Notes under the pieces: generated by a model | What the model was told of the DNA's origin: nothing | Database searches by the model: none | Seen by the model: the letters and a program-made list of their open reading frames with translations, nothing else | In this document: piece after piece, positions 1-12,400 of the stretch | Layout of the letters: each line of letters begins with the position of its first letter | Numbering within the stretch: position 1 is the stretch's first letter | Source: Pseudorasbora parva | Lineage: Eukaryota; Chordata; Actinopteri; Cypriniformes; Gobionidae | Assembly (NCBI RefSeq): GCF_024679245.1 | Contig: NC_090176.1 | Location: 25,985,546 to 26,049,545 of the forward strand | Direction of reading: 5' to 3' | DNA length: 64,000 bases | Program-made: the position numbers and the translations under genes

Positions 1-397
1 ATTTGAAATAGAAATCTTCTATAACATTATAAATCACTACCGTTGATCATTTTTTATGCATCCATGCGTAATAAAAGTATAATTTCTTTCAAAAAAAGTA
101 AAGACTTATTGACCCCAATTTTTTTTTTTTTTTTTTTTTTTGCATGGCTGTGTATCCTGTGTATCCTCACACAATAATCTCCGTAGCACCTCAGTATTTT
201 ATTTGGAGTTCTATTGAACCTCTAAATATTTGTATAGCACTTTTTTTGCAATATAGCATGCTATACTGTATAAGTATGCTTGTGTCTCAGTAATAAACAG
301 AAAACCATTGAAATTGCACTATAATATGCAAATAAATATGTAAACCAGCGATACACCATTCCTTTGGCAAGATGCAGGTAGTAGGCACAAAACTGCC
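1..397. other. 3' flank of the CALHM-family gene
   Basis: No coding region is seen here. On the minus strand this is the 3' untranslated and downstream side of the CALHM-like gene. A TTTATT (AATAAA on the minus strand) lies at about 198-203 and could be its polyadenylation signal. A T-run of about 23 bases lies near 119-141. Confidence 0.4.
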
Positions 398-1259
398 TTA
401 TGGCAGCTCTGTTAAATGTAGGGCCGGGTTTGATATATGATGCCACACGTCTTCTTCACTGATCCCTAACTGTTGATACTGAACATGACAAGCCTCACCC
501 TGAGTGATGTTCATGTGTGGATTCTGAATGTTTCTCAGCGAAAGCTCACTGACATTCTTGGCTCTGTCCACTGCTTTTTCATGTAGTCTCTCCTCCAGAA
601 TGGCTGAAGTCTCCTGCTCCAGATAAACCTCATAGAGCGATTTATAATACGGTTTCCATCGGGTCATAAGAGATGAACTTATCGTCAGCAAAAATGAAAG
701 GCCAAGAATAAGAATTAGGCCAATTACCTAGAAGAAGAAAAAACATAAATGAAATGGAAAAAATGTCATAGGTCAAGGGCCTCTCTGCTATTTGGTAGAA
801 CACATTTAGTGTAAAATGAGAAATCAAATTTACAAAACACCATTTTCACCAACAACATTTCAGGTTGTTAGCAGCAGTGAAATACTTAGCATGAGATCAT
901 TTTCAATAATTTTACAAAAGGTAATAATTTATTTTGTATATAATATAGTTTCAGAGGGCATGGTGAACAGATCAAATCAACTTTATATGCAAAAAAAAAA
1001 CACCTTTCAGTTGATCAAGGTCAACGACAAAGCACATTAGAAAATTAATAAAACGTATACACAAATACAATTAAAATTAAATCTGAAAATATAAAAATAC
1101 AAGCTATTTTAAAATACTACTAAAATTAACTATATACTACTAATATTACTAATAATTAACCAGCACTTTGGTGTCTATGGACTATTTTGGTTTGCGATCA
1201 TGGGAACTTTGGATCAGTTGGAACTTGCTCATATAGGAAATCCCATGAGCGAATTCCAA

Positions 1260-1330
<71 letters not shown>

Positions 1331-3338
1331 ATTTATTTATACACACACACAATTCTGGTTCACTATCTTTGTGGGGACTCTCCAGAGGCATAATGGTTTT
1401 TATACCGTACAAACTGTACATTCTATCCCCCTACACTGCCCCTGTCCCTAAACCCATCACAGGAAACATTCTGCATTTTTACTTTCACAAAAAAACTCAT
1501 CCTGTAGGATTAATAAAAAATTTGAAAAGTTTAGGTCAGGATTTACTATCCTTAGGGGACATTTGTAACCATAATACAATATTGTACACGCACACACCGA
1601 TCAGGCATAACATTATGAACAGTGAAATTAATTACACCAAACTCTTCATCATGGCACCTGTTAGTGGGTGGGGTATATTAGGCAGCAAGTGAACATTTTG
1701 TCTCCAAAGTTGATGTGTTAGGAAAAAAGGGCAAGCGTAAAGATTTGAGCGAGTTTGACAAGGCCCAAATTTTGATGGCTAGATGACTGGATCAGAGCAT
1801 CACCAAAACGGCAGCTCTTGGGGTGTTCCCGGTCTGCAGTGGTCAGTATCTATATAAAATGACCCAATGAAAGAACGGTGGTGAACCGGCGACAGCATTG
1901 ATAAACGTGGGGAGCGAAGGCTGGCCTGTGTGGTCCAATTAAACAGACAAGCTACTGTAGCTCAAATTGCACAAGAAGTCAATGCTGTTTATGATCGAAA
2001 GGTTTCAGAAAACATCGCAGTTTGTTGCGTATGGGGCTGCATAGCTGCAGACCAGCCAGGGTGCCCATGCTGACCCCCATCCACCACCGAAAGCCCACGT
2101 GAGCATCAGAACTGGACTACGGAGCAATGGCAGAAGGTGGCCTGGTCTGATGAATCACGTTTTCTTTTACATCACGTGGATGGACGGGTGTGTGCATGTC
2201 GCTTATGGGGAACGCATGCCACCAGGATGCACTATAAGAAGAAGGCAAGCAAGCAGATGTAGTGTGATGCTTTGGGCAATGGTCTGCTGGGAAACCTTGG
2301 GGGTCCTGCCATGTGGATGTTACTTTGACACCTACCAAAGCATTGTTGCAGACCATGAACACCCTTTCATGGAAACAGTATTCCCTGGTTGCTATGGCCT
2401 CTTTCAGCAGGATAGAATAAATGGTTTACGCGTTTGAGGTGTTGACTTGGCCTCCATATTCCCCAGATCTCAATACAATCAAGCATCTGTGGGATGTTCT
2501 GTATACACCAGTCCAATCCTCAAGGCCCCACCTCACAACTTAAAGGACTTAAAGGATCTGCTGCTAACATCTTGGTGCCAGATACCACAGCACACCTTCA
2601 GGGGTCTAGTGGAGTCCATGTCTCGACTGGTCAGTATTGTTTTGCCAAAAAAAAGGGCGACCAAAAAAAATATTAGGAATAATGTTATGCCTGATTGGTG
2701 TGTGTATGTATTTATAACTGTGTGATCAAGGGATATGGAATAAATAACGCAGATAAAAGGCTTTATATAAAATGTACCCGTGATTCACTGTCAAATTTTC
2801 TTAGAGTCTCTGCTTCTCCTGGAGTTGGTAGATCCTTGCACGCAATTTGCTCCCTGGTACCGTTCGAATTTACGGTCCGCATGCAAACGTACCAATCCCC
2901 GTCAATAAATGCAACTACTATCCACAGCGATCCCGCATAAAAGACATTGAGTAGGTGCTTCCATATAATGCCACAGTAAAACCATCCTTCTTCTCCACAG
3001 CGTTCTGGATGATAACAGTAACCGCCAGCACAACAGCAGCACTCAAAAGTATCGCAGCACTCACTCTCACAGCATCTGCTCTGGCCACTGACGCAACATT
3101 TGCATACGTAACATCTGCACATCTTCAGGAGTTGAGCGTCGATGAGGATCATTATGAAGAACAGGACGCCTATGGGCAGGCACAGGTACAGCCAGCAGTG
3201 CAGGAGAGTTATCTCGCGAGTTGTGCAAGGGCAGGTGAACATATATTTGAAAAAGATAAGCATGGTCATGACAATAACAGCCGTCCTGACGGGCACATTT
3301 CTGAGTACATAAGTTGAAAAGAACGTGTGTCGAGCCAT
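398..3338 (-). CDS. CALHM-family large-pore channel, two coding exons
   Basis: Exon 1 is complement(2778..3338), 187 codons, and exon 2 is complement(398..727), 109 codons plus stop. They join in phase 0 (CGG|GTA), giving 296 aa, close to the usual CALHM length. Seen: a first membrane segment at about residues 17-35, the family's C36-P-C38 pair, a second segment at about 45-67, a third near 125-145 followed by the extracellular WYVC...AC cysteines, and a fourth opening exon 2, then an amphipathic C-terminal region rich in Glu, Lys and Leu. CALHM proteins form large-pore, voltage- or calcium-gated plasma membrane channels that pass ions and in some cases ATP. Members of this family typically split TM1-3 and TM4 between two exons, as here. 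I cannot assign the paralog; a CALHM4/5/6-type member is a guess. Oddity: 16 cysteines lie in residues 74-122, between TM2 and TM3. A Tc1 element sits in the intron. Confidence 0.8.
1262..1328. repeat. (TG)n microsatellite
   Basis: An uninterrupted TG dinucleotide run in the CALHM-like intron, followed by a short ACAC run. The Cys-Val repeat reading frames it produces are not genes. Confidence 0.95.
1587..2708 (+). mobile_element. Tc1/mariner element with decayed transposase
   Basis: Matching inverted ends lie at 1587-1615 and about 2680-2708; both read as a pyrimidine/purine CA-rich start followed by ATCAGGCATAACATTAT. TA dinucleotides flank the element (1585-1586 and 2709-2710), the Tc1 target duplication. 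Inside, in broken plus-strand frames, transposase pieces are recognisable, such as a VMLWAM..W block near 2255 and FMETVFPGCYGLFQQD near 2370. The frame is disrupted after the second catalytic Asp, so the copy looks dead. It lies in the CALHM-like intron in the opposite orientation. The same family recurs at 41735-42383. Confidence 0.85.
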
Positions 3339-3572
3339 ATCTATACGCTAAACCGAACCCATACAAAAGGGGCGATGCTGACTGCTATAAATCACCGAGG
3401 ACTGATACAAATCCCAGCAGTTCAGCAAACATAACACGGTATTCCTGATATCCGCTGCTTCCTCTTCTCGAATGTGGCAGAGGAAAGGGAGGATCCCACA
3501 ACAGAAACTGTTTGGATAGATGCAGCGCCCCTCTATGGAAAATATACAGTAATTTCGGCAAGGACCATTTCA
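3339..3572. promoter_or_regulatory. Short intergenic region between divergent CALHM-like gene and parp4 copy A
   Basis: Only a few hundred bases separate the CALHM-like start codon (3338, minus) from the first noncoding exon inferred for parp4 copy A (ending 3737, plus). This head-to-head layout suggests a shared or overlapping promoter. No TATA box or named factor site is claimed. Homology to the upstream region of parp4 copy B begins only at about 3573, so most of this stretch was not part of the duplicated unit. Confidence 0.4.
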
Positions 3573-3737
3573 ACCACTGGATGGAGCCCTAATGTTTTTA
3601 TTTTTTTGTTTTTTTTAAGCAGGGAGGTGTGTCTTTACTGTATGATTCAGGAAGCCGTAACACACTGAAAGGAAATTATTGACGCTTTTCTTTAATGTCT
3701 TTTTTAGCATAGGCATACGTGTCACTCGACTCTGACG
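3573..3737 (+). promoter_or_regulatory. parp4: parp4 copy A promoter / noncoding first exon (inferred)
   Basis: This stretch aligns in order with 22290-22507, upstream of copy B: both share an ACCACTGGATGG motif, a T-rich tract, TATATCAGGAAGC/TGATTCAGGAAGC-like and GTCACTCG motifs, and end in a consensus donor (ACG|GTAAGAT; donors at 3738 and 22508). The next acceptor is at 7314 (copy A), 14 bases before the start codon. The paired conservation of a donor upstream of a start-codon exon supports a noncoding first exon. The transcription start is not visible. Confidence 0.5.
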
Positions 3738-4160
3738 GTAAGATCTTGCAGGATTTTAATTATTCCCCACTCTAGCCTATATCAAGGGAAATTTCTTAAC
3801 TTCCATGTGTATGTTGTTTATGTTTAATTTGTTTAGTCCAAGTGTTTTCTTATGTTGATACACAAAAAATAGAAAGACAGAAAGCTATTTTTATGGTGTT
3901 CATGTTAGTGACATTTCCTAGTTTTAGGAGTGTCCGTTGACTCAATTATACATGTTACAAATTTTTCATTAACTTTTCACTTCAAGCAATATTTATTTTA
4001 TATCTGGGACATTTCTTATTCATTTAACGTTAATAGAAAATCCAAAAGATCTTTTATCTTGCAAAACTAAATGCTGGAACAGTACAGTTTTTGTGCTGTC
4101 CGATTTGGTAAATGTTAGGTTTTGATCTTCAGATTAGCTCTAAAATGCATGTTCTGGATA

Positions 4161-6103
4161 CGAACGATTCCACACAAAAAAGTTGTGACACTGTACAAAT
4201 TGTGGATAAAAAAGAAATGCAATAATTTACAAATCTCATAAACTGATTTATTCATAGAATAACATATCAAATGTTGAAAGTGAGACATTTTGAAATGGCA
4301 TGTCAAATATTGCACAGTAAAAAAAATTCAGTTCATCAATGCAAAAAACATTTCTGAGAGTCACCTTTAATTAAAATATTATATAAAGGTTTTGTAAGCA
4401 TAAAAGCCAAAGTAGTCCAAGGCACTCGATGGGTGTGTTGAAAAAGTTAAAAAGCCTTTATTTTTTCATTGGTGACAGGTATACACCTACGCGTTACGGC
4501 TTTACATGCCTTCGTCAGGGTGTGTATTTTGTAAGCATGTTGGGTAATTGTGTGTTTTATTTGTGATGACGCAGTGAAACATGCCAAATTGTGCTATTTT
4601 CATGATTTGAAAATTTTTATGTGGTTCAGATATATCATATTTTGAGTTTCTATTTATTTAACCAATTTTCTTCATTGTATCAACTAAAATGTTTAATTTC
4701 AATAAACTCAAAATTTTAAGGCAACCAGGTTACTTACTTTTTTTTAAAGTTAAATCAACAATATTTTTTACAGTGTGGAATATTATGGATTTCATGAGAG
4801 CTTCACATTCCAAAAAAGTTGGGACAGGTAGCAATACAAGGCCAGAAAAGTTAAATGTACATAGGAACAACTGGAGGACCAATTTGCAACTTATTAGGTC
4901 AATTGGCAACATGATTGGGTATAAAAAGAGCCTCTTAGAGTGTCAGTGTCTCTCAGAAATTAAAGATGGGCAGAGGATCACCAATTCCCCCAAGGCTAGT
5001 GGAGCAGTAACAGAAATGAGTTTCTCAGAGAAAAATTGCAAAGATTTTGAAGTTATCATCATCTACAGTGCATAATATCATCCAAAGATTCAGAGAATCT
5101 CTAATAATCTCTGTGCGTAAGGGTCAAGGCTGGAAAACCATACTGGATGCCTGTGATCTTTGGGCCATTAGATGGCACTGCATCACATACAGAAATGCTT
5201 CTGTAATGAAAATCACAACATGGGCTCAGGAATACTTTTAGAAAACAATGTTGGTGGATGCAATCAACCGTGCCATTAGCCGTTGCTGGCTAAAACTCTA
5301 TTGGTCAAAAAAGAAGCCACATCTAAACATGATCCAGAAGCGCAGGTGTTTTCTCTGGGCCAAGGCTCATATAAAATGGACTGTGGCAAAGTGGAAAACT
5401 GTTCTGTGGTCAGAAGAATCAAAATTTAAAGTTCTTTTTGGAAAACTGGGACGCCATGTCATCTGGACCAAAGAGGACAAGGAAAACCAAAGTTGTTATC
5501 AGCGCTCAGTTTAGAAGCCTGCCTCTCTGATGGTATGGGGTTGCTTACACATCTGGAAAGGCACCATCAATACTGAAAGGTATATCCAAGTTCTAGAACA
5601 ACATATCAGCATACTGCTTCTATCCAGACATTGTCTTTTTCAGGGAAGAATGTGCATTTTCCAACATGACAATGCTAGACCACATATTGCATCAATTACA
5701 ACATCATGGCTGCGTAGAAGAAGGACCCAGGTACTGAAATGGCCAGCCTGCAGTCCAGATCTTTTGCCATAGAAAACATTTAGCGCATCATAAAGAGGAA
5801 GATGCGACAAAGAAGACCTGACAGTTGAGCAACTAGAACCTTTATTAGACAAGAATGGACAACATTCCTATTCCTAAACTGGAGCAACTGTTATAAAAAG
5901 AAAAGAAGGGATGCCCCACAGTGGTAAACATGGCCTTGTCCCAACTTTTTTGAGATGTGTTGATGCCATGAAATTTAAAATCAACTTATTTTTCCCTTAA
6001 AATAATACATTTTCTCCATTGAAATTTGAAACTTCCACATCATTGCATTCTGTTTTTATTCACAATTTGTACAGTGTCCCAACTTTTTTTGGAATAGGGT
6101 TTG
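4161..6103 (+). mobile_element. Tc1/mariner element in parp4 copy A intron 1, decayed
   Basis: Outer ends are inverted copies: about 4161-4215 reads ATTCC, A-run, AGTTG, GACACTGTACAAATTGTG, and 6050-6103 is its reverse complement. TA flanks occur at 4159-4160 and 6104-6105. A second, inner copy of the AAAAAAGTTGGGACA motif lies near 4813 and its inverse near 5937, giving an IR/DR arrangement. Transposase fragments on the plus strand cover about 4970-5860 (VLWSEESKF, MVWGCLHIWKG, FQHDNARPH, WPACSPDL). They contain stops and frame breaks, so the copy is inactive. No such element is present in copy B intron 1, so insertion followed the duplication. Confidence 0.85.
4402..4526. mobile_element. 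Nested 125-bp insertion with 12-bp target duplication
   Basis: The 12-mer TTTTGTAAGCAT occurs at 4390-4401 and again at 4527-4538, directly flanking this segment inside the left arm of the Tc1 element. The insert includes GTTACGGCTTTACATGCCTTCGTC-type sequence, which I recognise as common in vertebrate dispersed repeats but cannot name. A 12-bp duplication suggests retrotransposition or another long-staggered-cut mechanism. Confidence 0.6.
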
Positions 6104-7226
<1,123 letters not shown>

Positions 7227-7328
7227 TGATTTCCTGTCTTTATGGCTGACATGATAATATAGAATTTCTCTCTACTGTTTCTCATTGTTCTCTCGCTTTT
7301 CTCAGCATATTCAGATCCCAGTGAAATC

Positions 7329-9131
7329 ATGACAGTGTTTGAAAACTGTACTGTGGTGTTAGATGTGAAGAATGTTTCTCACAAAGAGAAGAAGAAGCTG
7401 AAATCAGCTCTTCTGGAAAATGGAGGAAACATCTCCTATGTCATCAACAGAGAGGTTTGTATTATGTTCATTATTTAGCACAGATGTCTGTCATTTTTAT
7501 CATAAGCAGTGAGTTACTCTGAGACAAAGCAAGTGATTGTTTCAATGTAGATAAACAGTTGGGTTTCATCATAGGGCGTTTACACAATACAGACGTTACT
7601 AAAGTCCCCAAAGAGCTGCTGTGTATCTTCTGACCTGCTTTTATCTTCTCCAGTGCTCTTTTGTAGTCACTAGCAGTGTGAATGACCTGAGCAGTAACCG
7701 GCAGCGCAGCATCCAGAAGCTCCAGATCCCAGTGGTTGGGACGCAGTATGTGTGGAGCTGTCTGGATGAAGGGCGTCTCCTGCCTTTGACGGAGCATAAT
7801 TTGGCCCCACAGCTGGCTTATCCCATCTCTGAATTCATCTCTCATCCAGGTAGCAGTTTAATTAGCTTAATTTAGTGAATTCTCACATTCTTTGGTTAGA
7901 ACAGATGTAAGATCTTTGTGTCAACTAACATGATACGTGAACAAAGGAGTGTCACGGCCAGATTAGTTGTATTTGCTTACAGTGGGTGTGTTTTGTATTT
8001 GTACTGTTCTGTTGCAGTACATTTTTGTTGAGAAATATATATTTAGGTTATGAGTATTAAATGAGATTAAACCATGTGTTTTTTGTGGCGCTTTTGACGT
8101 AATGTTGTTTTTCTCCTTAAAGAGGTAAAAGTGTCGACCCAGATACTAGAAAAAGAGAAGTTCAAAGGTCAGTCCGAACTCCTAAAGACTGAGATTGAGA
8201 CTCCTGAAAAGGGTGTGCCCCATCTTGGCAGGTTCAGGTGCGCTTTTGTTTTTGTCACTGTCAGTGCTTTAGTGTTATTAAACACTTTCTTAATTGTTTT
8301 ACATCAGTATCTTTCAGTTTAGATGCTCTTGTTTGCATGACTACATCTTTTCATTAATCCAACGCAGAGTTTACAAAGGTGGCGACCATGACCTGCCTGA
8401 ATTTCCTTCATATTTTCAAGTGGCCAAGTATTCGATTTTTGAGCGGGTGAGTGAGTTCATACATCATAGTGGGTCACATCATACAAAAATCTAATTTCCC
8501 TTAATCTTTTTGTAATTAAGAGTTTACTTTGAATGAAAAACACACTGCACTTTTCAGAACTCAAAACAGACCGTTTATTCAATCAAACCTTCACGACAGA
8601 TAAATGGATGCACAAAACACCCGTATATCATAAACCTGATAAACATTATAAGTGGAGCCTAAGGGGAAAAAAAAATTTTGATAAAAAGAAAAATGTATAA
8701 CACATTGTTGAGGTGATTCTTGTAGCCTCCAGCACTGCCTGAATTTTAAAAAGTGTTTTCATGTCTGTGTTGCAGGTCAAACCCAAGACTTTGTCTGTTT
8801 TGGAGCTGCAGAGTGCCAGAGGACGAGCAGGCCAGAAGTATCGTGTGTTGTGTTCAATCTTGCATGAAGCTGAGGTTTGGTCATCTTAAACACTGTTTGA
8901 AAGATTAATCTTGTTATCACAGGAATAATAGATTGACCTGTGGTGACGGTGAGGGACTCTCTCTCACTATAGAGCGCAGTGGTGCAGGACAAGCTTGTGT
9001 ACTGTGTGACGTCTGAGGATGCTGTGGAAGCGTATCTGCTGCTGATGAAGGAGATGGAGACACAGGGATTTACAAAGACACACACACTTCCTCCTGAGGT
9101 TGAGCGGTTAGCGTCCCACAGCCTGCAGCAG
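7329..9131 (+). other. parp4: parp4 copy A, coding exons 1-6: BRCT domain and linker
   Basis: Exons: 7329-7454, 7654-7849, 8132-8231, 8368-8446, 8776-8874, 8973-9131. Exons 1-2 encode the BRCT-like fold (residues 1-107) with the [11 protein letters not shown] segment near its end. Exon 3 can start at 8132 or, in frame, at 8123, because an extra AGGTAAAAG precedes it compared with copy B. Exon 4 carries [11 protein letters not shown], matching the PARP4 segment between BRCT and the PARP regulatory region. Confidence 0.85.
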
Positions 9132-9382
9132 GTTAGACCAACACAACGCAGATCTATTTCATTAATTGAATTCTGTATATGCGTATATAATGTGTCCAAT
9201 GGGTGTGAAATCAATGTTCACTGTTTTAATTTGCAGCTTCTGTTGGAGGAGAAGCTGAACTGCAGCACTTTATCACAGGAAGTTGGCGTCTTTGTAGAGC
9301 TGGTTTGGACCGAAGCTCTCGGTTCCCTTAGTAACATCCTGACAGTCCCTGTCTCCAGCATCAGCCTTAATGATGTGAGAAA

Positions 9383-9420
<38 letters not shown>

Positions 9421-12400
9421 CATCCAATCATAAAGCTCACAGGTATATTGTGTGTTTAATGTCTCTGTGCTGTTGCAGGTGAGCAGGGTGGAGGGATTGT
9501 TACTGCAGGCACAAAAGACTCAGAAAGAGGATGAAGTCAAGGCCCTACTAGAGGAGGTCAAAACTCTTCTACCCCTCAGAATGATCGACCCTCCTTCCAA
9601 ACACAAGCTTGTGTCTCAGAAACTAGACCTTTGTCAGGTAACAGAAATGCAATTATATAAAATCATTATACTGCGTCAGGACCATTGAGATTTTTCTATT
9701 GTGATATTGGTTTCATGATAATGAAACTCGTTTTACCTAATATTTTTATGTAATGTTTATTATTTTCAAAAAGGTTTCTCAGTTATATAGATAGATCATT
9801 ACTATAATACATAGATGTTTTTAAATATTACTTCAATGATTATCTAATTTAAATCAGCATTAATTGAATGAGATTCCTTCACATTTGGGGATTTTGGTAG
9901 ATTCTTCAAGTTTGGATTATGAAGTCCTCAGTGCAGATTTAGTATTTTAAACTCTTCTGTCATCCTCAGCTGATCAGAGACATTCTGAATGTGAGTGAAG
10001 CCACTCTGGGAAGTCCCTCGCCCTCGTCTCTGGGAAAGTATCGAGCTCTGAGGTGCAGCATTGAGGTTGTTCCACCACAAAACCCTGAGTTTCATGTTGT
10101 CTCTCAACTGCTTCAGGACAGGTAAACTTGATCATGATGATTGTGGTCTGAAGGTCAAACACAAATATATTTCAGATTATGGGCAGTGCAAACCCACTTT
10201 TGCTGTTCAAAAACTACTGTCAACCTGGATTTACTAAAGACATGCATTGAAAATTTAGCGCTGAAAAAGCGTGGACAGGGCATTTGTAGGAGTTTCCCTT
10301 TCAGACACAAAATTGATGGGAGGAGACTGGTATTTACTGGTATTTGCCCCATTATTTACTGCCCAAAAAGAATGTGTCTTAATCCAGACACTAATTTGCA
10401 CTGCTCTTGGTAGATTGTGTTGGTCATTATGGAAATTATCTGGATGCATCAGTGTTCTTTAATTTGCATGTCCTCAGTAGATCATGCGCAGAACTTTTCA
10501 CTCCCATAAGCACTTTTTAAAATATTTTTTGCTAATTTGTCGTTTAGTAAAACTGGCCCTTAGTCTTTAAAAGATGGTGTTAATCTTGTATCCATTGCAG
10601 GCCTGTTCAGATTCAGCAGATACTGTGTGTAAACAGAGGGGTGGAGCTTCAAATGTTTTGGGAGGATTTAGGCAACATTAAGCCCCTTCTTCACTCCACT
10701 AGTCCCAATAGTTTTGTTGGAATACTGTCACGGTAAGAGCATATTCTTTCAAAAATAATATTTACACACAGTGACAAAACCCACACAAACCTGTGTCTAT
10801 GACAGACCATATACTGTGTTTGTGAACCACGTTCTATGTAACATCTGGCTATAGATTGACAGAAGTCATTTTTTGTAATGTCTATTCAATTATTTGCTCT
10901 TCTGCAATAATCATGTCTTTTGTTCATTTTGGGGATTTTCTCAGGATGTGTTAATGCAGCATTTATTTGATTGCTCATTCATCTTATCATGTAATTAGTT
11001 AAATATATTTTTAATGAAATATTCTGTGTAGAGGTCTGCTGCTGCCCAAGTTTGGAGTCGAACAGCATGGAATTGAGAGGACGGATATCGGGAATCTTGG
11101 AGGAGGAATCTACTTCAGTGACTCTCTAAAGTCAGTGGTCTGCATTACTCCGGCATCTTTTAATAAAACAGATTTATAAATCTCCACTTTCATGACTGAT
11201 CTGAGCGAGTTAGTCAGTTTCTGCTCTGTGTTAAAGGACTAGTGTGAAATACTCCAAGCCCAGTGTCACTGACGGCTCTCGGCTGCTTTTGGTGTGTGAA
11301 GTGGCGTTGGGTCGGTGCAAAGACCTGCTGAAGAAAGACGCCACTTTGACCTGCGCCCCTGACGGCTACCACAGTGTTCATGGAGTCCGTCGCACACCCA
11401 ACAGACTCTCTGAATTTGAGGTGTTTGTCATTTTCTCTGTACTCAAACATTCTGCTTGTGTTTTTGGGATCTAATGTGACTCTTGTGTTTGTGTGTTGGT
11501 TTCTATTGACAGGATGATGAGTTTGTTGTCTATAACACAGAGCAGATCAGACTGAAGTATGTGGTTCAGTACACTCTGGAAGGGGACGAGTTAAAAGAGT
11601 TCCAGCCTTATATCAACACCTTTGTGGAGCTCACACAGCCCGCTGATGTCTGTGAGTAATGTTCAGTGAACAGGACATGTAGAGAGAGCTTTTATATAAT
11701 AATAAAATAATAATAGATTTTATTTATAACACACTTTTCATTCCGAAGAATGCAACAATAGAAAAAGGGAAAAATAACGAAAATGAATAAAAAGTAAAAA
11801 TATAGAATAATACAAACAATCAACACATAAAGCCTTTCTGAACAGAAAAGTCTTCAGTTCAGCTATAAACTGGTCCAGGCTCTGTACTGCTCTCTGCTCA
11901 CTGGGAAGGTGGTTACAAGTCTAAGCTAAGCAGAAAGCTCCATCTCCCATGGTACGAAGCCGGGTGATGGGAACTTGAAGAAGCAGGTGGCCTGATGATC
12001 TGAGGGGGCTTGTGGAGGATTTCAGAGTGATGAGTTCCTGTAGATATGGAGGTGCATGTCCCGTGATGCATTTATGTGTGAGCAGGAGGATTTTGTAGCC
12101 GATCCGGGATGAAACAGGAAGCCAGTGCAATGAGTGTAGGATGGGAGTTATGTGATCACATTTAAGGACTCTCATAAGGACTCTGGCAGCACAGTTCTGG
12201 ATGTATTAAAGCATCTGGATATTTCTGCCAGAAATCCCACAGAAGAGTCAGTTGCAGTTGTCCAGCCTGGTGGAGACAAAGGCATGGCCAAGTTTCTCTG
12301 CATCTGGAAAGGTTAAAAGGGGACAGAGTTTTGAGATGTTTCGAAGGTGGTGGAAGAAGGTTTTGCAGATGTGTTTAATATGGTCATTGAAGGTCAGCTG

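Larger units (their letters stand above)
9237..11651 (+). other. parp4: parp4 copy A, coding exons 7-13: PARP regulatory and catalytic domains
   Basis: Exons: 9237-9374, 9479-9637, 9970-10121, 10601-10732, 11032-11130, 11237-11420, 11513-11651. Exons 7-9 encode the helical regulatory region ([18 protein letters not shown], then [11 protein letters not shown] and [10 protein letters not shown]). Exon 10 supplies H434 (PLLHSTSP) and GILSRGLLLP, exon 11 supplies Y474 ([10 protein letters not shown]), and exon 13 supplies E544 ([16 protein letters not shown]). The complete H-Y-E triad suggests an intact NAD+ site. Confidence 0.9.

Noticed and set aside
1187..1692. Open frames with long Cys-Val repeats (also 33333-33713 and 42373-42597)
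   Set aside because: They are translations of TG microsatellites, open only because the repeat has no stop.
7471..7845. 124-codon minus-strand frame, conserved again at 22850-23224
   Set aside because: Antisense of parp4 exon 2 and its intron, present twice only because of the tandem duplication.
8777..9214. 145-codon minus-strand frame, conserved again at 24188-24625
   Set aside because: It is the antisense of parp4 exons 5-6 and introns; conservation follows from the duplication, and no family resemblance is seen.
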